From the NCBI GenBank assembly GCA_963576475.1, contig OY754982.1, positions 6,097,201 to 6,161,200 on the forward strand: 64,000 bases of DNA, read 5' to 3'. Both the position numbers and the translations under genes were made by a program. The notes below the pieces were generated by a model that worked only from the letters and a program-made list of their open reading frames with translations, searched no databases and was not told the origin of the DNA. Origin of the DNA: Molanna angustata. Its lineage: Eukaryota; Arthropoda; Insecta; Trichoptera; Molannidae. This document shows positions 1-13,696 of this stretch, piece by piece (position 1 is the first letter of the stretch; each line of letters begins with the position of its first letter).

Positions 1-605
1 TGTCTTGGCTTATATTATTAATTGCTAAATATAATATAATATATGATACAAATTATATATCTACTATTAAATATACATATCTACTTAGTAACGTTTGTCT
101 TGGCTTATATTATTAATTGCTAAATATAATATAATATATGATACAAATTATATATCTACTATTAAATATACATATCTACTTAGTAACGTTTATCTTGGCT
201 TATATTATTAATTGCTAAATATAATATAATATATGATACAAATTATATATCTACTATTAAATATACATATCTACTTAGTAACGTTTGTCTTGGCTTATAT
301 TATTAATTGCTAAATATAATATAATATATGATACAAATTATATATCTACTATTAAATATACATATCTACTTAGTAACGTTTGTCTTGGCTTATATTATTA
401 ATTGCTAAATATAATATAATATATGATACAAATTATATATCTACTATTAAATATACATATCTACTTAGTAACGTTTGTCTTGGCTTATATTATTAATTGC
501 TAAATATAATATAATATATGATACAAATTATATATCTACTATTAAATATACATATCTACTTAGTAACGTTTGTCTTGGCTTATATTATTAATTGCTAAAT
601 ATAAT
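1..605. repeat. 95-bp tandem repeat, about 6.4 copies
   Basis: The unit starting TGTCTTGGCT recurs at 1, 96, 191, 286, 381, 476 and 571, so the period is exactly 95 bp. Copies are almost identical; the third starts TATCTTGGCT instead of TGTCTTGGCT. The array is already running at base 1, so its left edge lies outside the window. The last copy breaks off after about 34 bases near 605. No coding potential is visible. High homogeneity suggests recent expansion or conversion. Confidence 0.95.
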
Positions 606-765
606 TTTGTCATATTGCTAATTGTGTCTGTTTATGTCCAATTTATATTCTATTTTTATTTTCACAATAGCATATTTTATTCATTCATATTCTTGAATAA
701 TATACTGAAAGCTTCGAGGCATTGCGCTCCACGTATCAGTGGGTAATTTATTAGATCCCTTAGAT

Positions 766-1195
766 TAGGCACGACAAAAAGTCGTGTGATCTAGTGGCAA
801 TACCAATTAATAATTAGATGGGTCGATGGCAAAGCGGTTAGCGCGCTGGGCTAGCAATCCAGTGGTCGCGAGTTCGAATCCTGCCTCGACCGATTTCGTT
901 CACCTATAGCACAAGCATTTATTTGCTTATTTTAGGGAACGTAGGAAGATGTATATGTACTTGTTCAACAAGGACATATTCATTTTTTTATTTAAAAAAA
1001 AATACATTTTAAATGGAGCTGTTCACACTTGTCGTGTGTTAGGTCCGACAAAATGTCGTGTGATCTAGTGACAATTTTAAATGGAGCTGTTCCCACTTGT
1101 CGTGTGTTAGGCACGACAAAATGTCGTGTGATCTAGTGGCAATACATTTTAAATGAAGCTGTTTTTCACACTTGTCGTTATCATGTTAGGTCCAT
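766..1195. repeat. Short direct repeats carrying an ACGACA/TGTCGT hairpin
   Basis: Blocks at about 766-806, 1011-1080, 1081-1150 and 1151-1195 share GGAGCTGTTC, CTTGTCGTGTGTTAGG and GTGTGATCTAGTG. The last three are spaced 68 and 72 bp apart. Each full block contains ACGACAAAATGTCGT or a close variant, which can fold into a small hairpin. The tRNA-like sequence at 820-893 sits between the first block and the rest. Function unknown; possibly the remains of one interspersed element. Confidence 0.7.
820..893 (+). tRNA. tRNA-like sequence (AGC anticodon, Ala-like), probably a pseudogene or SINE head
   Basis: The sequence has a good A box (TGGCAAAGCGG) and a near-consensus B box (AGTTCGAATCC). 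A seven-base anticodon loop CTAGCAA is closed by CTGGG/TCCAG, giving anticodon AGC. Six acceptor pairs GGTCGA/TCGACC can form. The D stem has mismatches, the T stem has an A-C mismatch, and the spacing between the acceptor stem and the A box is one base off. These faults make a decayed tRNA or the head of a tRNA-derived SINE more likely than a working tRNA. Confidence 0.4.
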
Positions 1196-1371
1196 TTTCA
1201 ATAAAACGACGATCATAGTAATAATAAGAAAAAAATATAACAATAAAAAATACCGAAAACAAAAAAAAAATACAATGTGGAAAGGAAAGAGTGGATTAAA
1301 GACTCAAAAGGAATTTTCAATTTCAATATATTATTATTTTTTTCATGTTTATATTTATTTATATATTATTT

Positions 1372-1574
1372 TTCGGGCAACTAACAGGTACTATGTCAAA
1401 TATTAATTTTACACGCACCCAATAACAAGTTGCCACATTCTGGAGACTAACGATATTAATCGTCTCACAGATCCAGACTGAAAACACAATTAAAAACTGT
1501 GTATCCACCGGGAATCGAACCCGGGACCTTTGGATCAGTAGTCAGATACCCAACCAACTGAGCCACGAAGGCCG
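1372..1574 (-). mobile_element. tRNA-derived SINE, copy 1
   Basis: Read on the minus strand, the head (about 1574-1500) has a perfect A box TGGCTCAGTTGG and B box GGTTCGATTCC, the internal promoter of RNA polymerase III. The roughly 125-bp body contains GTCTGGATCTGTGA, ATGTGGCAACTTGTTA and TAGTACCTGTTAGTTGCC. The same head-plus-body order occurs in the opposite orientation at 1968-2180, which fixes the element boundaries and shows it is a mobile unit rather than a stray tRNA. No protein is encoded. Confidence 0.85.
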
Positions 1575-1967
1575 ACAAATTATTTGTATCGTATTGAGCT
1601 GTGTACATATTATTTATCATACACCTAATAAAATATATATTATAGGAGAAAATAATTTGATTCGGCTAATTCATAAACAAAACACTTTATTTTGATAAAA
1701 AAAATACGCGTGTAATTATAATATATGATAATACACACGCAACATGTACAATGTATTTATGTATGTATAATATAAATAGAATGATAAAATACAGATAAAA
1801 CCAAAATAACATATTAAAACCATTTTGTGATAAATCGCGTCAAAACAATTATACAGTTATTGTGATGTGATATATCTTAAATATAACCACATGTTAGTGA
1901 TGGACAATTTATTATATTTCTTTCATAATTAGGAACCTTTTGTGATTTAAAAAATGTTACATTGTTT

Positions 1968-2180
1968 TAACTTCGTTGGCCTAGTCCGGATATCTGACTG
2001 TTGATCCAAAGGTATCGGGTTCGATTCCCGATGGAGACACGGTTTATAATTATTGTGTTTTCAGTCTGGATCTGTGAAACGATTTATATCGTAAGTCTCC
2101 AAAATGTGGCAACTTGTTAATGGGAGCGCGTTAAATTAATATTTGATATAGTACCCGTTAATTGCCGGAGAAGTAATTAA
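1968..2180 (+). mobile_element. tRNA-derived SINE, copy 2 (inverted to copy 1)
   Basis: The same element as 1372-1574 but on the plus strand and more diverged. The head has B box GGTTCGATTCC. The body contains GTCTGGATCTGTGAAACG and ATGTGGCAACTTGTTA and ends at TTGCCGGAGAAGTAATTA with an A-rich tail. The A-box region (GGCCTAGTCCGG) is damaged. The two copies lie about 390 bp apart as an inverted pair. Confidence 0.8.
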
Positions 2181-2204
2181 AAAAAAACTTTGGGTAAGGA
2201 ATGA

Positions 2205-2325
2205 TGACATTATGAACGAATGTTCAATAAAGAAAGATTTCATCACCAATAAAGTAATGAAAGACATTGAGGTGGCTTGGCCCCACGGAGAGAATGAATG
2301 AGGAACGTTAGATGAGGAAAATATA
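2205..2325 (+). pseudogene. Relic of LINE ORF2 C-terminus
   Basis: In one plus frame this stretch reads KKDFITNKVMKDIEVAW and then an in-frame stop. It aligns by eye with the better copy at 12191-12505, in the part reading ISKMKVNSLRWFGH followed by the MNDERLTKKIY block. It is a heavily decayed fragment of the most abundant LINE family in this window (also at 3325, 11880, 13697, 19273, 21390, 58597 and 60292). Confidence 0.5.
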
Positions 2326-3324
2326 CAATGTACTTAACCTACAATGTAAAATTCAAGTACCTACATCTTTTATGTAATTTTTATACAAACTGTTCTTTGG
2401 TCTTATTCTTCTTTTTCTTATTTTATGTAGATCTTTTTATGGGTGAGTTTTTATACAAACTATTTCCTGTAGTCTAATTTATATTCTTCTTCTTTTTTGT
2501 ATATGCTTTATTCACACTTGATAGTACCCAATATATAAAAACGAATGGGTTGTGGCCAACACTAGAACATTTTACAATGCTTATACTCAGTCAAATTTCA
2601 AACCACTTTTCACAGCCCAATTTTGCAAAAAATAATTGTGAAAATATTATAAAAACGATTGCTTATTCTTTCGCAAATTGATATTCTTGGCCAACGGCGG
2701 GATATTGAAGCTAGTTATAAATAAACAAATTGGACAGGAATGGAACGAGAGGCCAGGTCCATCCAAGAAAAAGATGGCTAAATCATGTTGTGGCTATGGT
2801 CATCTCACAACCCTAATTAATAGGTGTTGCACAACACTAAAGTTGCAGGCCTTTAAATACGGCCATTTTGCTTTAAAAAAACCATTCCGTTCTGATACCC
2901 GACTGGTGCATCGTACTCTTGGTAATTACGTACACTAATTTCAAGTGCTAGTTTAATTAGTAAATTTTAATATATGTTTTAATTTAAATATATTTATACT
3001 TGTTCATATTCTTCAATAAAAACCTAAGTGACTTTTTATCTTTAAATATTTGATACCTAATAATCCTCCATATGTTTCAACTTGCACTACATTGAAATTA
3101 TTAATTAAATTTGGATTATCGCCATTCGCGATAATCGAATATATGGGACTGTTGGTTGAGCACGCACGATAAAAAACGTAGTCAAATTATGAATTACATA
3201 TTCCGGTTCGATTCCGAAATATAGGGATAATTTGCGAACCAACAGTAGCTATGCGTATGTGGTTTAGTGTATTAAATATAGTCCATTAATTGTATCTTCC
3301 TATCTTGTCACGCCACATGCGTGT
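2326..3324. other. No gene seen; minor repeat motifs
   Basis: AT-rich DNA without a recognisable gene. At about 2543 there is GAATGGGTTGTGGCCAAC, the terminal motif of the satellite-bearing repeat family (see 16998). At about 3140-3240 a B-box-like GGTTCGATTCC lies between inverted CTGTTGGTT and AACCAACAG, probably another tRNA-related fragment. The 86-codon open frame at 2678-2938 has no recognisable domain. Confidence 0.5.
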
Positions 3325-3510
3325 ACCCCTATAATGTGAATGGCATTTTAAAAGAGGAAAATGTAAGGCGCGCTTGAACAACGGATGAACATGTTGTATG
3401 AATGTTGATGATGGTTCCATGTCACGATAGAAAAATATATCGTTCGGTTCTCTCTGCCTACCCCATAAGGGACACGGCGCGATTGTATGCATGTATATTT
3501 TACACAGCAT
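3325..3510 (+). pseudogene. Relic of LINE 3' end
   Basis: Contains the characteristic terminal block that reads RSVLSAYP in intact copies (GGTTCTCTCTGCCTACCCC at 3447-3465). It is followed by an ATAAGGGACACGGCG-type stop region and a degraded TATG-rich tail. Upstream, a VNGILKEENVRR-like stretch matches the HVNDILKEGN block of the copy at 12191-12505. Frames are broken, so this is a dead fragment. Confidence 0.6.
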
Positions 3511-3515
3511 GTTAG

Positions 3516-4013
3516 TTGCGTGTTTCATTTGGTTCACCGGTCACCGTTAAGATCGATACGGAAAGCAGGAGGAAAGGGTGGGTGGGGGGGGGGGGACAAG
3601 TCTGTTGAACCGGAAAACACCGAAAATTGAGTTCAAAGCCCGTCCTGTTTTGGGAAAAAATAGGATGTGGGAAGGAGGGGGGTGAGATTCAAATGGACCA
3701 ACGCTTGTCCCACAGAAAAAAAAAGGAATTGCACAAATTTTTCGAATGGTTGATTTTTGGCGTTAAAATCGGATCACAATTATTATCGATTTTGGTTTTG
3801 ATTAATAAGGACGAAATATATTTTATTGAACAATATAAACCCGAATGTTTTTCACAGGCAGGTTCACATAGTTAAAATTGAGAACCTCGAGATATTCTCA
3901 AACAGCCTCAACACCTTCAAGCGTTTGGTACGAGCATGTCAACAATCATTATGAGATGTTTTCCCTTAGGTAATAATTGCTTCTCCGAAGCATGTTTTAA
4001 CAATACACTACAT
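3516..4013. other. No gene seen
   Basis: Non-repetitive AT-rich sequence with a G-rich run near 3580-3595. Small open frames here show no recognisable domain or codon pattern. Confidence 0.4.
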
Positions 4014-4404
4014 TACCCCCTATTCAGTAACTATTGGAACTAAAATAGGAACGTTCTAAAATTGCAAATTTTAGATTTACGGTCTTATTTCAGCGTTATA
4101 AAATATCAACTTGGATTAAATGGAATAGGAACGTACCTAGTTTGGTCGGAACGTTCTTAAAAAGTTACTGAATCAGACGTATTATGAATAATTACGAAAA
4201 TTATGAAATTTTCAACATTTTAATAATTATTCAAAATACGTATAATACAGTCACTTTTTAAGAACGTTCCGGCCAATATAGGTACGTTACTATTCCATTT
4301 AGTCCAATTTGATATTTTATATCGCTGAAATAAGACCGTAAATCTAAAATTTCCAATTTTAGAACGTTCCTATTTTAGTTACAATAGTTACTGAATAGGG
4401 GGTA
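4014..4404. mobile_element. Foldback MITE flanked by TA
   Basis: The ends are perfect inverted repeats, CCCCCTATTCAGTAAC at 4016 and its complement ending at 4402. A TA dinucleotide sits on each outer side (4014-4015 and 4403-4404). The arms extend inward for about 170 bp each: both contain GGAACGTTC-type and AATAAGACCGTAAATCTAAA segments. The whole 387-bp unit can fold into one long hairpin. TA target duplications are typical of Tc1/mariner-type mobilisation. No transposase is encoded. Confidence 0.85.
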
Positions 4405-6339
<1,935 letters not shown>

Positions 6340-7017
6340 CTATACTACGATTATGGACATTATAAATACAATGTGAAAAATCACATTATACTGAAAAAAA
6401 CGAGTTTGTTTGTGAACAATGTTATACTCCGATTATGGACAGTATAAATACCATGTAAACAATCAAAATACAATGAAAAAACGAGTTGTTTGTGAACAAT
6501 GTTATACTCCGATTATGGACAGTATAAATACCATGTAAACAATCAAAATACAATGAAAAAACGAGTTGTTTGTGAACAATGTTATACTCCGATTATGGAC
6601 AGTATAAATACCATGTAAACAATCAAAATACAATGAAAAAACGAGTTGTTTGTGAACAATGTTATACTCCGATTATGGACAGTATAAATACCATGTAAAC
6701 AATCAAAATACAATGAAAAAACGAGTTGTTTGTGAACAATGTTATACTCCGATTATGGACAGTATAAATACCATGTAAACAATCAAAATACAATGAAAAA
6801 ACGAGTTGTTTGTGAACAATGTTATACTCCGATTATGGACAGTATAAATACCATGTAAACAATCAAAATACAATGAAAAAAACGAGTTGTTTGTAAACAA
6901 TGTTATACTCCGATTATGGACAGTATAAAAACCATGTAAACAATCAAAATACAATGAAAAAACGAGTTGTTTGTGAACAATGTTATACTCCGATTATGGA
7001 CAGTATAAATAGCATGT
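6340..7017. repeat. 80-bp tandem repeat, about 8 copies (block A)
   Basis: The unit beginning ACGAGTTGTTTGTGAACAAT recurs at 6481, 6561, 6641, 6721 and 6801, then with one-base shifts to 6961, preceded by one or two diverged units from about 6340. Central copies are identical. Block B has only about five copies of the same unit at 26740-27177, so the locus is a VNTR. Confidence 0.95.
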
Positions 7018-8190
7018 AAAATAAATTATGTAGACCAAATTATAGTGACTACTAAACATTTGGTTACGGAACTTGCAAATAACTTTTGTTTTGTGTAGTT
7101 ATTTATTATAATAGCTAAGCTTTAACTACATTTTACAAAACTTTAGTTAAAATATAGTAGCCAAAAAGAAGTCTGATTTTTCAGTGCAGATGAATATTGA
7201 TTTGATTTTTGATCCATATAATTATGTAGTTTTACTGTATACCTAAACGCTGTCTCAATCGCGTCTAAAAGTTTGAATTTATTATATCTTTCATCTTCTC
7301 TATCATTCGTCCCTCCACTGTTGGATGTAGGCCAACCCTTAGATAGAAAGGACCACATAAAAAACAAAAATCTGAATAAAATTATGCTATCAAATAATAT
7401 TAATAAAAGTTCTAATTTCCATGAATGATGTTAATCTTTTCACAAATCAAGTCTAAAAACTTCGAAAAACTGGTAGTCACCGAGAATCGAAATATATTGA
7501 AAACAAAAATGCGAATCCATAACTCCCCACTATATCCCCTTAGAGGAATAAAAATGAAACAACAGGTACCGATTCCGGAAAACCAGAATTCCATTTAAAA
7601 AATCAAGAATAAATATTTCTTAACCCTTTCTTAGCCGAATTATGAAAGCATTATGAAAAAAAATATGTTTCATAAAAATGGACAAAATATGTGATTATAA
7701 AGAGATTTTGATAATTTTTATAATTTTTTTTCCTTTTTTTGGAAATTTTAACGATTCAAATTGTCATAATTCATATATAAAACTATATAATTTTCATAAT
7801 TTTTTTTTTCATTTTTAATAATTATTATCTAGAGATTGAAGGAAATATAATTACCTAATGAAAAAAAAATATAGCATGCTATTAAACAAAAAAAAGGCTC
7901 ACTAAATTTTTATTACCCTGTTTTGCAATTGCAAGAAAATCACATTTCGCAATAACCGAGTTTTCAACTGTCAAAATGCGGTCACTAAAGCAAGTTTCCG
8001 TCATTCTCAGTATTGTAAGTGATCAAAAATATTGTGATTAATAATTTAAAAGAGAAATAACGCAGCTGATAACAATTTTAATTGAGATATACGTAAAATA
8101 CATCAATGATTCCAATTGGAATCATCGGTTAAGAAAGGGTTAAACGGAATTCTGGTTCATTAGTATTTTTTTTCTCCGTTCATGGACATT

Positions 8191-8233
8191 TGACCCAGGA
8201 GTTAGATATCAAACTCATTGAGCCACGAAGGCC
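8191..8233 (-). mobile_element. Fragment of tRNA-like SINE head (block A)
   Basis: On the minus strand the sequence reads GGCCTTCGTGGCTCAATGAG followed by a TTTGATATCTAACTCC segment. It matches the 5' head of the SINE at 1372-1574 through the A box. The B box is degraded and the body is missing. The block B copy is at 28336-28378. Confidence 0.6.
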
Positions 8234-9389
8234 TGCAAATTATCCATAATAAATTTGCATTAAAACTCTAATCGAGTGTTTGGCTCTTAATGGCATTAAT
8301 ATCAGATTACAAATTTACAATTACGATCCATGCATAAAGTGCATGAAGCAATGAATTTGCGATAAATATAATTTATTGGAAATATTTAGAAAATCATAAC
8401 AGCCCTACATTAAGAGGGCATTATAACGTTTAATCAAAATAGACAAAGTGACTGAAAACATTATTATATTAAGTTAGTTAAGGGTAGCTATCGCGTGCTC
8501 GTGAAGAGTTAAATACCTGATTCAAATGACCTCTTGATTTTTTTAATAAATGATGATTTTTTTTTTATTTCCATAACAAACCTGACTTGAAATGAAAAAA
8601 AAAGAATATTTCGAACATTCACATTGATTTTATGCACTCTAAAACGTACAATTATGAAGAACCTAATGAATAAGGAAAATATATTTTGTTGGGGGATTGA
8701 CGCTAAATTTAAAATTTGTGTAACTTTTTCAGTAATGAAATGTTGTAAATATTTTTTTGTTAGAAACACACTGTTCAACATATTTGAGAAAATTGATTTC
8801 AAAATAAGGTTTGTTCTCTTAAATGCCGGAGTACACATCTAAGGCACTTGTAAACCTTGGGCATTACGATGTAAACAAATATGCACACTAAATTACCTTC
8901 TTACGTATGCAACACGAAGAAATATTGTATACCATCAAATCTTTGATACTTGATACACAATATGTCCAATTCTTATTCGTTTTAGAATACGAAAACATCT
9001 AAATCAACGGGCGACCGTGGATAAAAGGATTTTATCCGCGCGGTGTGACGTAATGAGTCCTGTATAAATGCAACTTTTTGACATTTGTCAACTTTTTGAC
9101 ATTTGTCATATACAAAAATTGAGACGGATAAATTTAGACGAATCAGAATAGGGCATAATATAATTACTTCGTGAAAAGGTACTTCGTGAAAAAGGAGTTT
9201 TTTTTTTAAATAGCAAGAATTGTATGTAAAATATTGAAATGGTAAAAAAACTCAGCCGGTAGACATTCATATTCTCTTTCTTGAAGTAAAAATCTACTTC
9301 ATAGGCCTTGTATTTTTTTAGAAACATTAAAAAATGGTTTTATTAAATCTAATTCTACAAGTTAAGTATTAAACAACTTCAAATTAAAA

Positions 9390-9620
9390 TAAGTGGGTTG
9401 TGGGACAACACTAAACTCTCAACACCATAGTAAGCGTTCATTTTTTCTTCTTGAAAGGTTGAGAATCTCTAAATGCATTTTTATGAAGAACATTTCTATT
9501 AGGTTCTTAAACAAATATAAGATTCCCAGAAGACAAAAGTTTTCACAATACACGATACACACAAAAACATTGTCACGAAACTCATAGTATGTATTTTCTA
9601 CAATATACCTGTTGCACAAA
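9390..9620 (+). mobile_element. Relic of satellite-bearing repeat family (block A)
   Basis: Begins GTGGGTTGTGGGACAACACT then AAACTCTCAACACCA, a diverged form of the left end of the elements at 16998, 36779 and 62921. Further on, CACGAAACTCATAGT resembles the right part of those elements (CGACGAAACTCATAGTGTGC near 20370). The internal 313-bp satellite is absent. Duplicated at 29520-29750. Confidence 0.55.
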
Positions 9621-11879
9621 ACATATGGAAATTATTTTATACAAACGCCAAGATTGTTTCCTCAAATTAATAAACATACATTACCTAATTATTACAAAAG
9701 TAGTTACACAAAAAATGAGAAAGAAAGTATTAAAAAGAAAAAAAAAGAATATTACACAGTAAGACAGTAATAAAAAGACAAAAACAGCATTAAGCGTTAA
9801 ATTAAAGCACTAAAAAAATCAGCATTAAAAATATTACAAAATAAAAGAAAGTTTTAAAAAGACAAACACAGCATTAAGCGTAAAGAAAGAAAGTAAATTA
9901 GGGAAAAAGGGAAGGATAAAAATGTGGATAGGAATAGGGAATTTCTCACAAAGTTCGCTTACCCAGACTTGCCCTGTATCGACATTCGGTAAGCATCATA
10001 GTTCAAATGGAATATGTTGATGATAGCAAAATTGTTATTGTATTGTCGACAGATTCTGATGAAAGGAGAGTTTTGTATATAATTTGTTCGACAAAATAAT
10101 GGTATATGGAATAGTTCTAGTCTTCTGGTCGCTTTTCCTGTGTGTGTTAGGTCCGTAGATTAGATTAATAAGATGTATGCCCCTTATGGCGTCGGTCGTT
10201 TCAAACACGTACATACACAAATCGTCCATTGGCAATAAACCAGTTTTTTGTTTTGAAATAAGCGTGTATAATAATAATAATATGTATAAAAACACAATCA
10301 GCCATGGCAGGCAATGTGACGATAACGCAGTGAGTAAGTGACCTTGGCCAATTTCCAGTTCTGGTTCAATTATGTCTATAAGTTGGCACTTGGAAATTTG
10401 CAACACAGACTGGAGACATCACCGGGCAAAACGATATGACCATAATATTACGAGAACTACAATTATTTGTTACGTATAAGTATGAACCATTGATCTTGAA
10501 ATTTCATAACATTGTGATGCATTGTACCTATTATACTAGCTGTGAACTATTCACAAAAGTAATAATCGTTCTGTAGTTATTCAAAATCAGTGTCTGTACT
10601 CTTCTTGACAACATTCTTATTATCAATTATCCAAACTAACTAATTGCATGAAACACATGAGATCCAACTATCGATGCCAATAGTATGTATATTTGAATAA
10701 TATGTACCAAAATATATAACACTACATCCAAATTATTGAATATTTCGAGATACTTTGTTTTCCTATACAAAACAGGTAGGTATGTCAGGATAAAATAGTA
10801 TGGAGTTCAGTCCTTCCTACCCCGAATACATAAACAGCTTGTGGGATGTTAAAGAGGCCCCGTAAATATTATGTATTCTGCCATACAAATTGTAAGAAAC
10901 GATATTCGACACTAAATTCTGTTTTTATAAAAAATGGTTAAAATAGTTAGAATGTATTAAATTTTTAATCAAAATTAAATTATTTAGTAGGGGTGTTTCA
11001 GCTTTATCCGATTTTTTTTTAAATATAAGAAGAAGAACGATTTTTTTTTAAATAAACGCACATACGCACAGAAATGTGACAGTAAAATCTATTTGTAGTA
11101 GATATTATGTCGATAGTACGTAGTTAATCGCTAACATTTTAAAAAAATAAATAGGTTCATAAAATTATGCTAGACCGCAAGACTCATGCATTCAGTAATG
11201 CAAGACTTGTGGTAATGGTATTGCGACGACACATGTGTTATATTAAAATTAACAAAACATGTAAGCTCATACAATAATTATAATTAATTGAATAATATTT
11301 ATATATTCGAATTTGTATCGAAACTTGTGAGGACCATGTTTGTATGCAGAATAAAGAATCTGTCTTAGTTATTCATTAAAATTATCCTCTAACACTTCTT
11401 TTGCTGGTACAGCTTTTAGTTTTTGAAACAATGGTGTATTATTATTATTGTGACATCAGCAAAGATTGAAAGAAAAGGAAGAATGGGTTGTGCAGTGCAT
11501 GGAGCTGGAAACGAACCAGCACATCTTCTGCCTTGAAATTTTCTCATTTCAAGCTGTGCACATACGTGACATGGACACAAAGAGACGAACTATACATAAT
11601 ACCTATGTCCTTTGGAAGAGAGGAATTCTACACAGTATGTACGTTCATCGCGGCGGATGCAAATAAATATTTGATAAGGTATTTTATTATTGGTGTAAAG
11701 ATCGTGTACACAGAGGTGAGTGAATTCATGAGAGCCAATCACTTCCAACAGAGACAAAGTAATTTCATCACTTAATTTATTAACAAAATTTAACATCTAA
11801 GATATTGGTATTGGAAGAGAAAATTTAAGATATTGGTATTCGAAAAAACTGAAACTATAACTCTGTGTAGAATAAAAGT

Positions 11880-12520
11880 AGAGAACGAATGGCTAGAACA
11901 ACTAGAGGAATATTTATACTTGGGGAGTACCTATGTTTGAACGGAATGGAAGACCTGATAAAGACATTGAAGGAAGAGTTATGGCAGGTAATAGAATAAA
12001 CGGAGCTCCCAGTAATGTCCGATCCAAGCATCTCAAAAGAAGCCGAAATTGCCGTGCATAATGCAATTGTAGTGCCCACTTTGATATATGCCTGTGAAAC
12101 ATGGACGTGGCAAAAGACGCATGAAAATAGAATAAATGCTGTGGAAATGAGATCACTAAGAAGAGTATGTAATAGAACGATATATGTAAGATGAAGAAGA
12201 GTATTATAAGTAAAATGAAAGTGAATTCCTTGAGGTGGTTTGGGCATATTCAAAAAATGAATGATGAACGACTGACCAAAAAAATATACATGGGTGTAAA
12301 AGATGGGTTGAATAGCAAGGGGCGCCCCAGAAAGGGATGGCATGACCATGTGAATGATATTTTGAAAGAAGGAAATATAAGAAGCTTGAATAATCGACGA
12401 GCATGTATGAGACGATGTATGGATGTAAAGGAAGCTAGGAATGTGTGCAAAAATAGAGTATGGCGCTCGGTTCTCTCTGCTTACCCCATAAGGGCTATGG
12501 CGTGATGGTATGTATGTAAA
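11880..12520 (+). pseudogene. 5'-truncated LINE, ORF2 C-terminal part (block A)
   Basis: The fragment starts with an EEYLYLGSTYV-type segment. After frame breaks it continues through EAEIAVHNAIVVPTLIYACE and NAVEMRSLRR, then a clean 104-codon stretch (12191-12505) with the LRWFGH motif, GRPRKGWHDHVNDILKEGN and the terminal block ending VLSAYPIRAMA. These are the C-terminal, post-RT segments typical of non-LTR retrotransposon ORF2 proteins. The 3' end is a short TATG-type tail (TGATGGTATGTATGTAA). Stops and frameshifts around 11940-12195 make it non-functional. Clade not assigned with confidence. Duplicated at 32019-32659. Confidence 0.85.
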
Positions 12521-12559
12521 TTTAACAAAAACCGAATGTTTTCATTTGGACCTTGATAA

Positions 12560-12790
12560 TACCGAGTCACCTCGGCGAAAGTGTATCCGGGGAGCGTTCC
12601 TGGATGAACAGCGATAGGGAGATCGCCGGAGATGGATCGACCAGGTCAAGGAAGTTGTCAACTCTACTATTGGAGTATGCGATACACCTCGCTGGAGACA
12701 GGGAGACCTCGATGAGCTTTGCATTGGAAAAATCTGTTGGAGATCACAATCCTCAGGCATAAGGAAACGAAGTTGACAGAGAGAGGGAGA
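12560..12790 (+). pseudogene. 3' fragment of a second LINE type (block A)
   Basis: The frame RRWIDQVKEVVNSTIGVC followed by DTPRWRQGDLDEL and CWRSQSSGIRK resembles the extreme C-terminal W.DQVK block of non-LTR ORF2 proteins. It follows directly on the LINE at 11880-12520. It has a GC content higher than its surroundings and ends in a GAGAGAGGGAGAGAG run. Duplicated at 32699-32929. Confidence 0.45.
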
Positions 12791-13696
12791 GAGAGCAAGA
12801 TTAAAATTGAAATGGTTTTTAAAACATTGTCTATGGTTAGTCGAAAATCAAAAAATGGTGTATTCGATTTTCCTTTTTTTTGAGTAGCCACTTATCATAT
12901 CAAAATAATATTGAGGTAAAATATATACATGTATAAATTATAAATGTACACGTAGACTATATAAGTACATAAGTTTCATATGGCATTTTCATAATATATT
13001 ATCTCGAATTCTCTGAGGTATCAGGATATTAGATCAAACGAGGAGGTGTGTGAAACGCACGTTAGGTAAAATATGTACTTATATCGAATAGTGACGAAGA
13101 AAAGTTTCACACCTCAAAACGAGCTTCGTTATTACAACGTTCAGCAGGTACGTACAACAACATCCAATTTATACCCATCACCTACAAGATATTATTTTTG
13201 GGGTTTAGAATGAATAATATACTTAGGTTTCGGGTGAAAGTACTAAAATAAAGTACACAGAAAAGGAAACATATCACGCTCAACGAATTTGAAGGCAAAA
13301 AATACATCGAACGCGGTGTAGGGAATTCAATATTGTAAAAAACTATTTTGAGAAAATTGAATACTTTTAGGTTGTAGGTACACATCTTTAAAAAATGCTC
13401 AAACAGTCTAACTCGTCATTTTTATTACAATACTGATACATTAATTTGTTTTTATTCGCCATTAACCCATATGCAAAATCCAGATAAAGAATATGTTACA
13501 TCTATCCAATACTGAGTCTCGGACAAAGCATGAGACATTTTCATTTTCAATTTAGGTGATTGGTTGATCATAGAGAAAAATATGCAACAGGACACTGATA
13601 AAAATGCAAATATACGATTTCAGCTATAGAATGAAATTTTTATATTAACTAAGGTCTTCCTACTAGAAATCGTGTCTTCCATTACAGGCATTTTGG
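12791..13696. other. No gene seen (block A)
   Basis: AT-rich DNA without recognisable coding sequence or repeats beyond its copy at 32930-33835. An imperfect inverted repeat GAGGTGTGTGAAACGC/AAGTTTCACACCTC lies at 13041-13118. Confidence 0.4.

Larger units (their letters stand above)
7018..11879. other. No host gene seen (block A, middle part)
   Basis: About 4.9 kb of AT-rich sequence, repeated at 27178-32018. It holds a SINE-head fragment (8191-8233), a relic of the satellite-bearing repeat family (9390-9620) and A-rich low-complexity DNA near 9700-9900. Open frames such as 8509-8838, 10035-10406 and 11466-11666 are present in both blocks, but that only reflects the duplication; none shows a known domain. 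Confidence 0.5.

Noticed and set aside
820..893. Functional tRNA-Ala gene
   Set aside because: D- and T-stem mismatches and a one-base spacing fault make a working tRNA unlikely; kept as tRNA-like only.
6340..7017. CRISPR array
   Set aside because: The 80-bp units are whole tandem repeats without unique spacers, and the genome is eukaryotic.
7143..7367. 74-codon minus-strand frame as a LINE C-terminus (also 27298-27522)
   Set aside because: GGTTGGCCTACATCCAACAG resembles LINE ends, but too little can be read to support an assignment.
10035..10406. 123-codon minus-strand frame conserved between blocks (also 30164-30535)
   Set aside because: Two or so residue changes are no more than the duplication predicts. 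No domain or splice signals were recognised.
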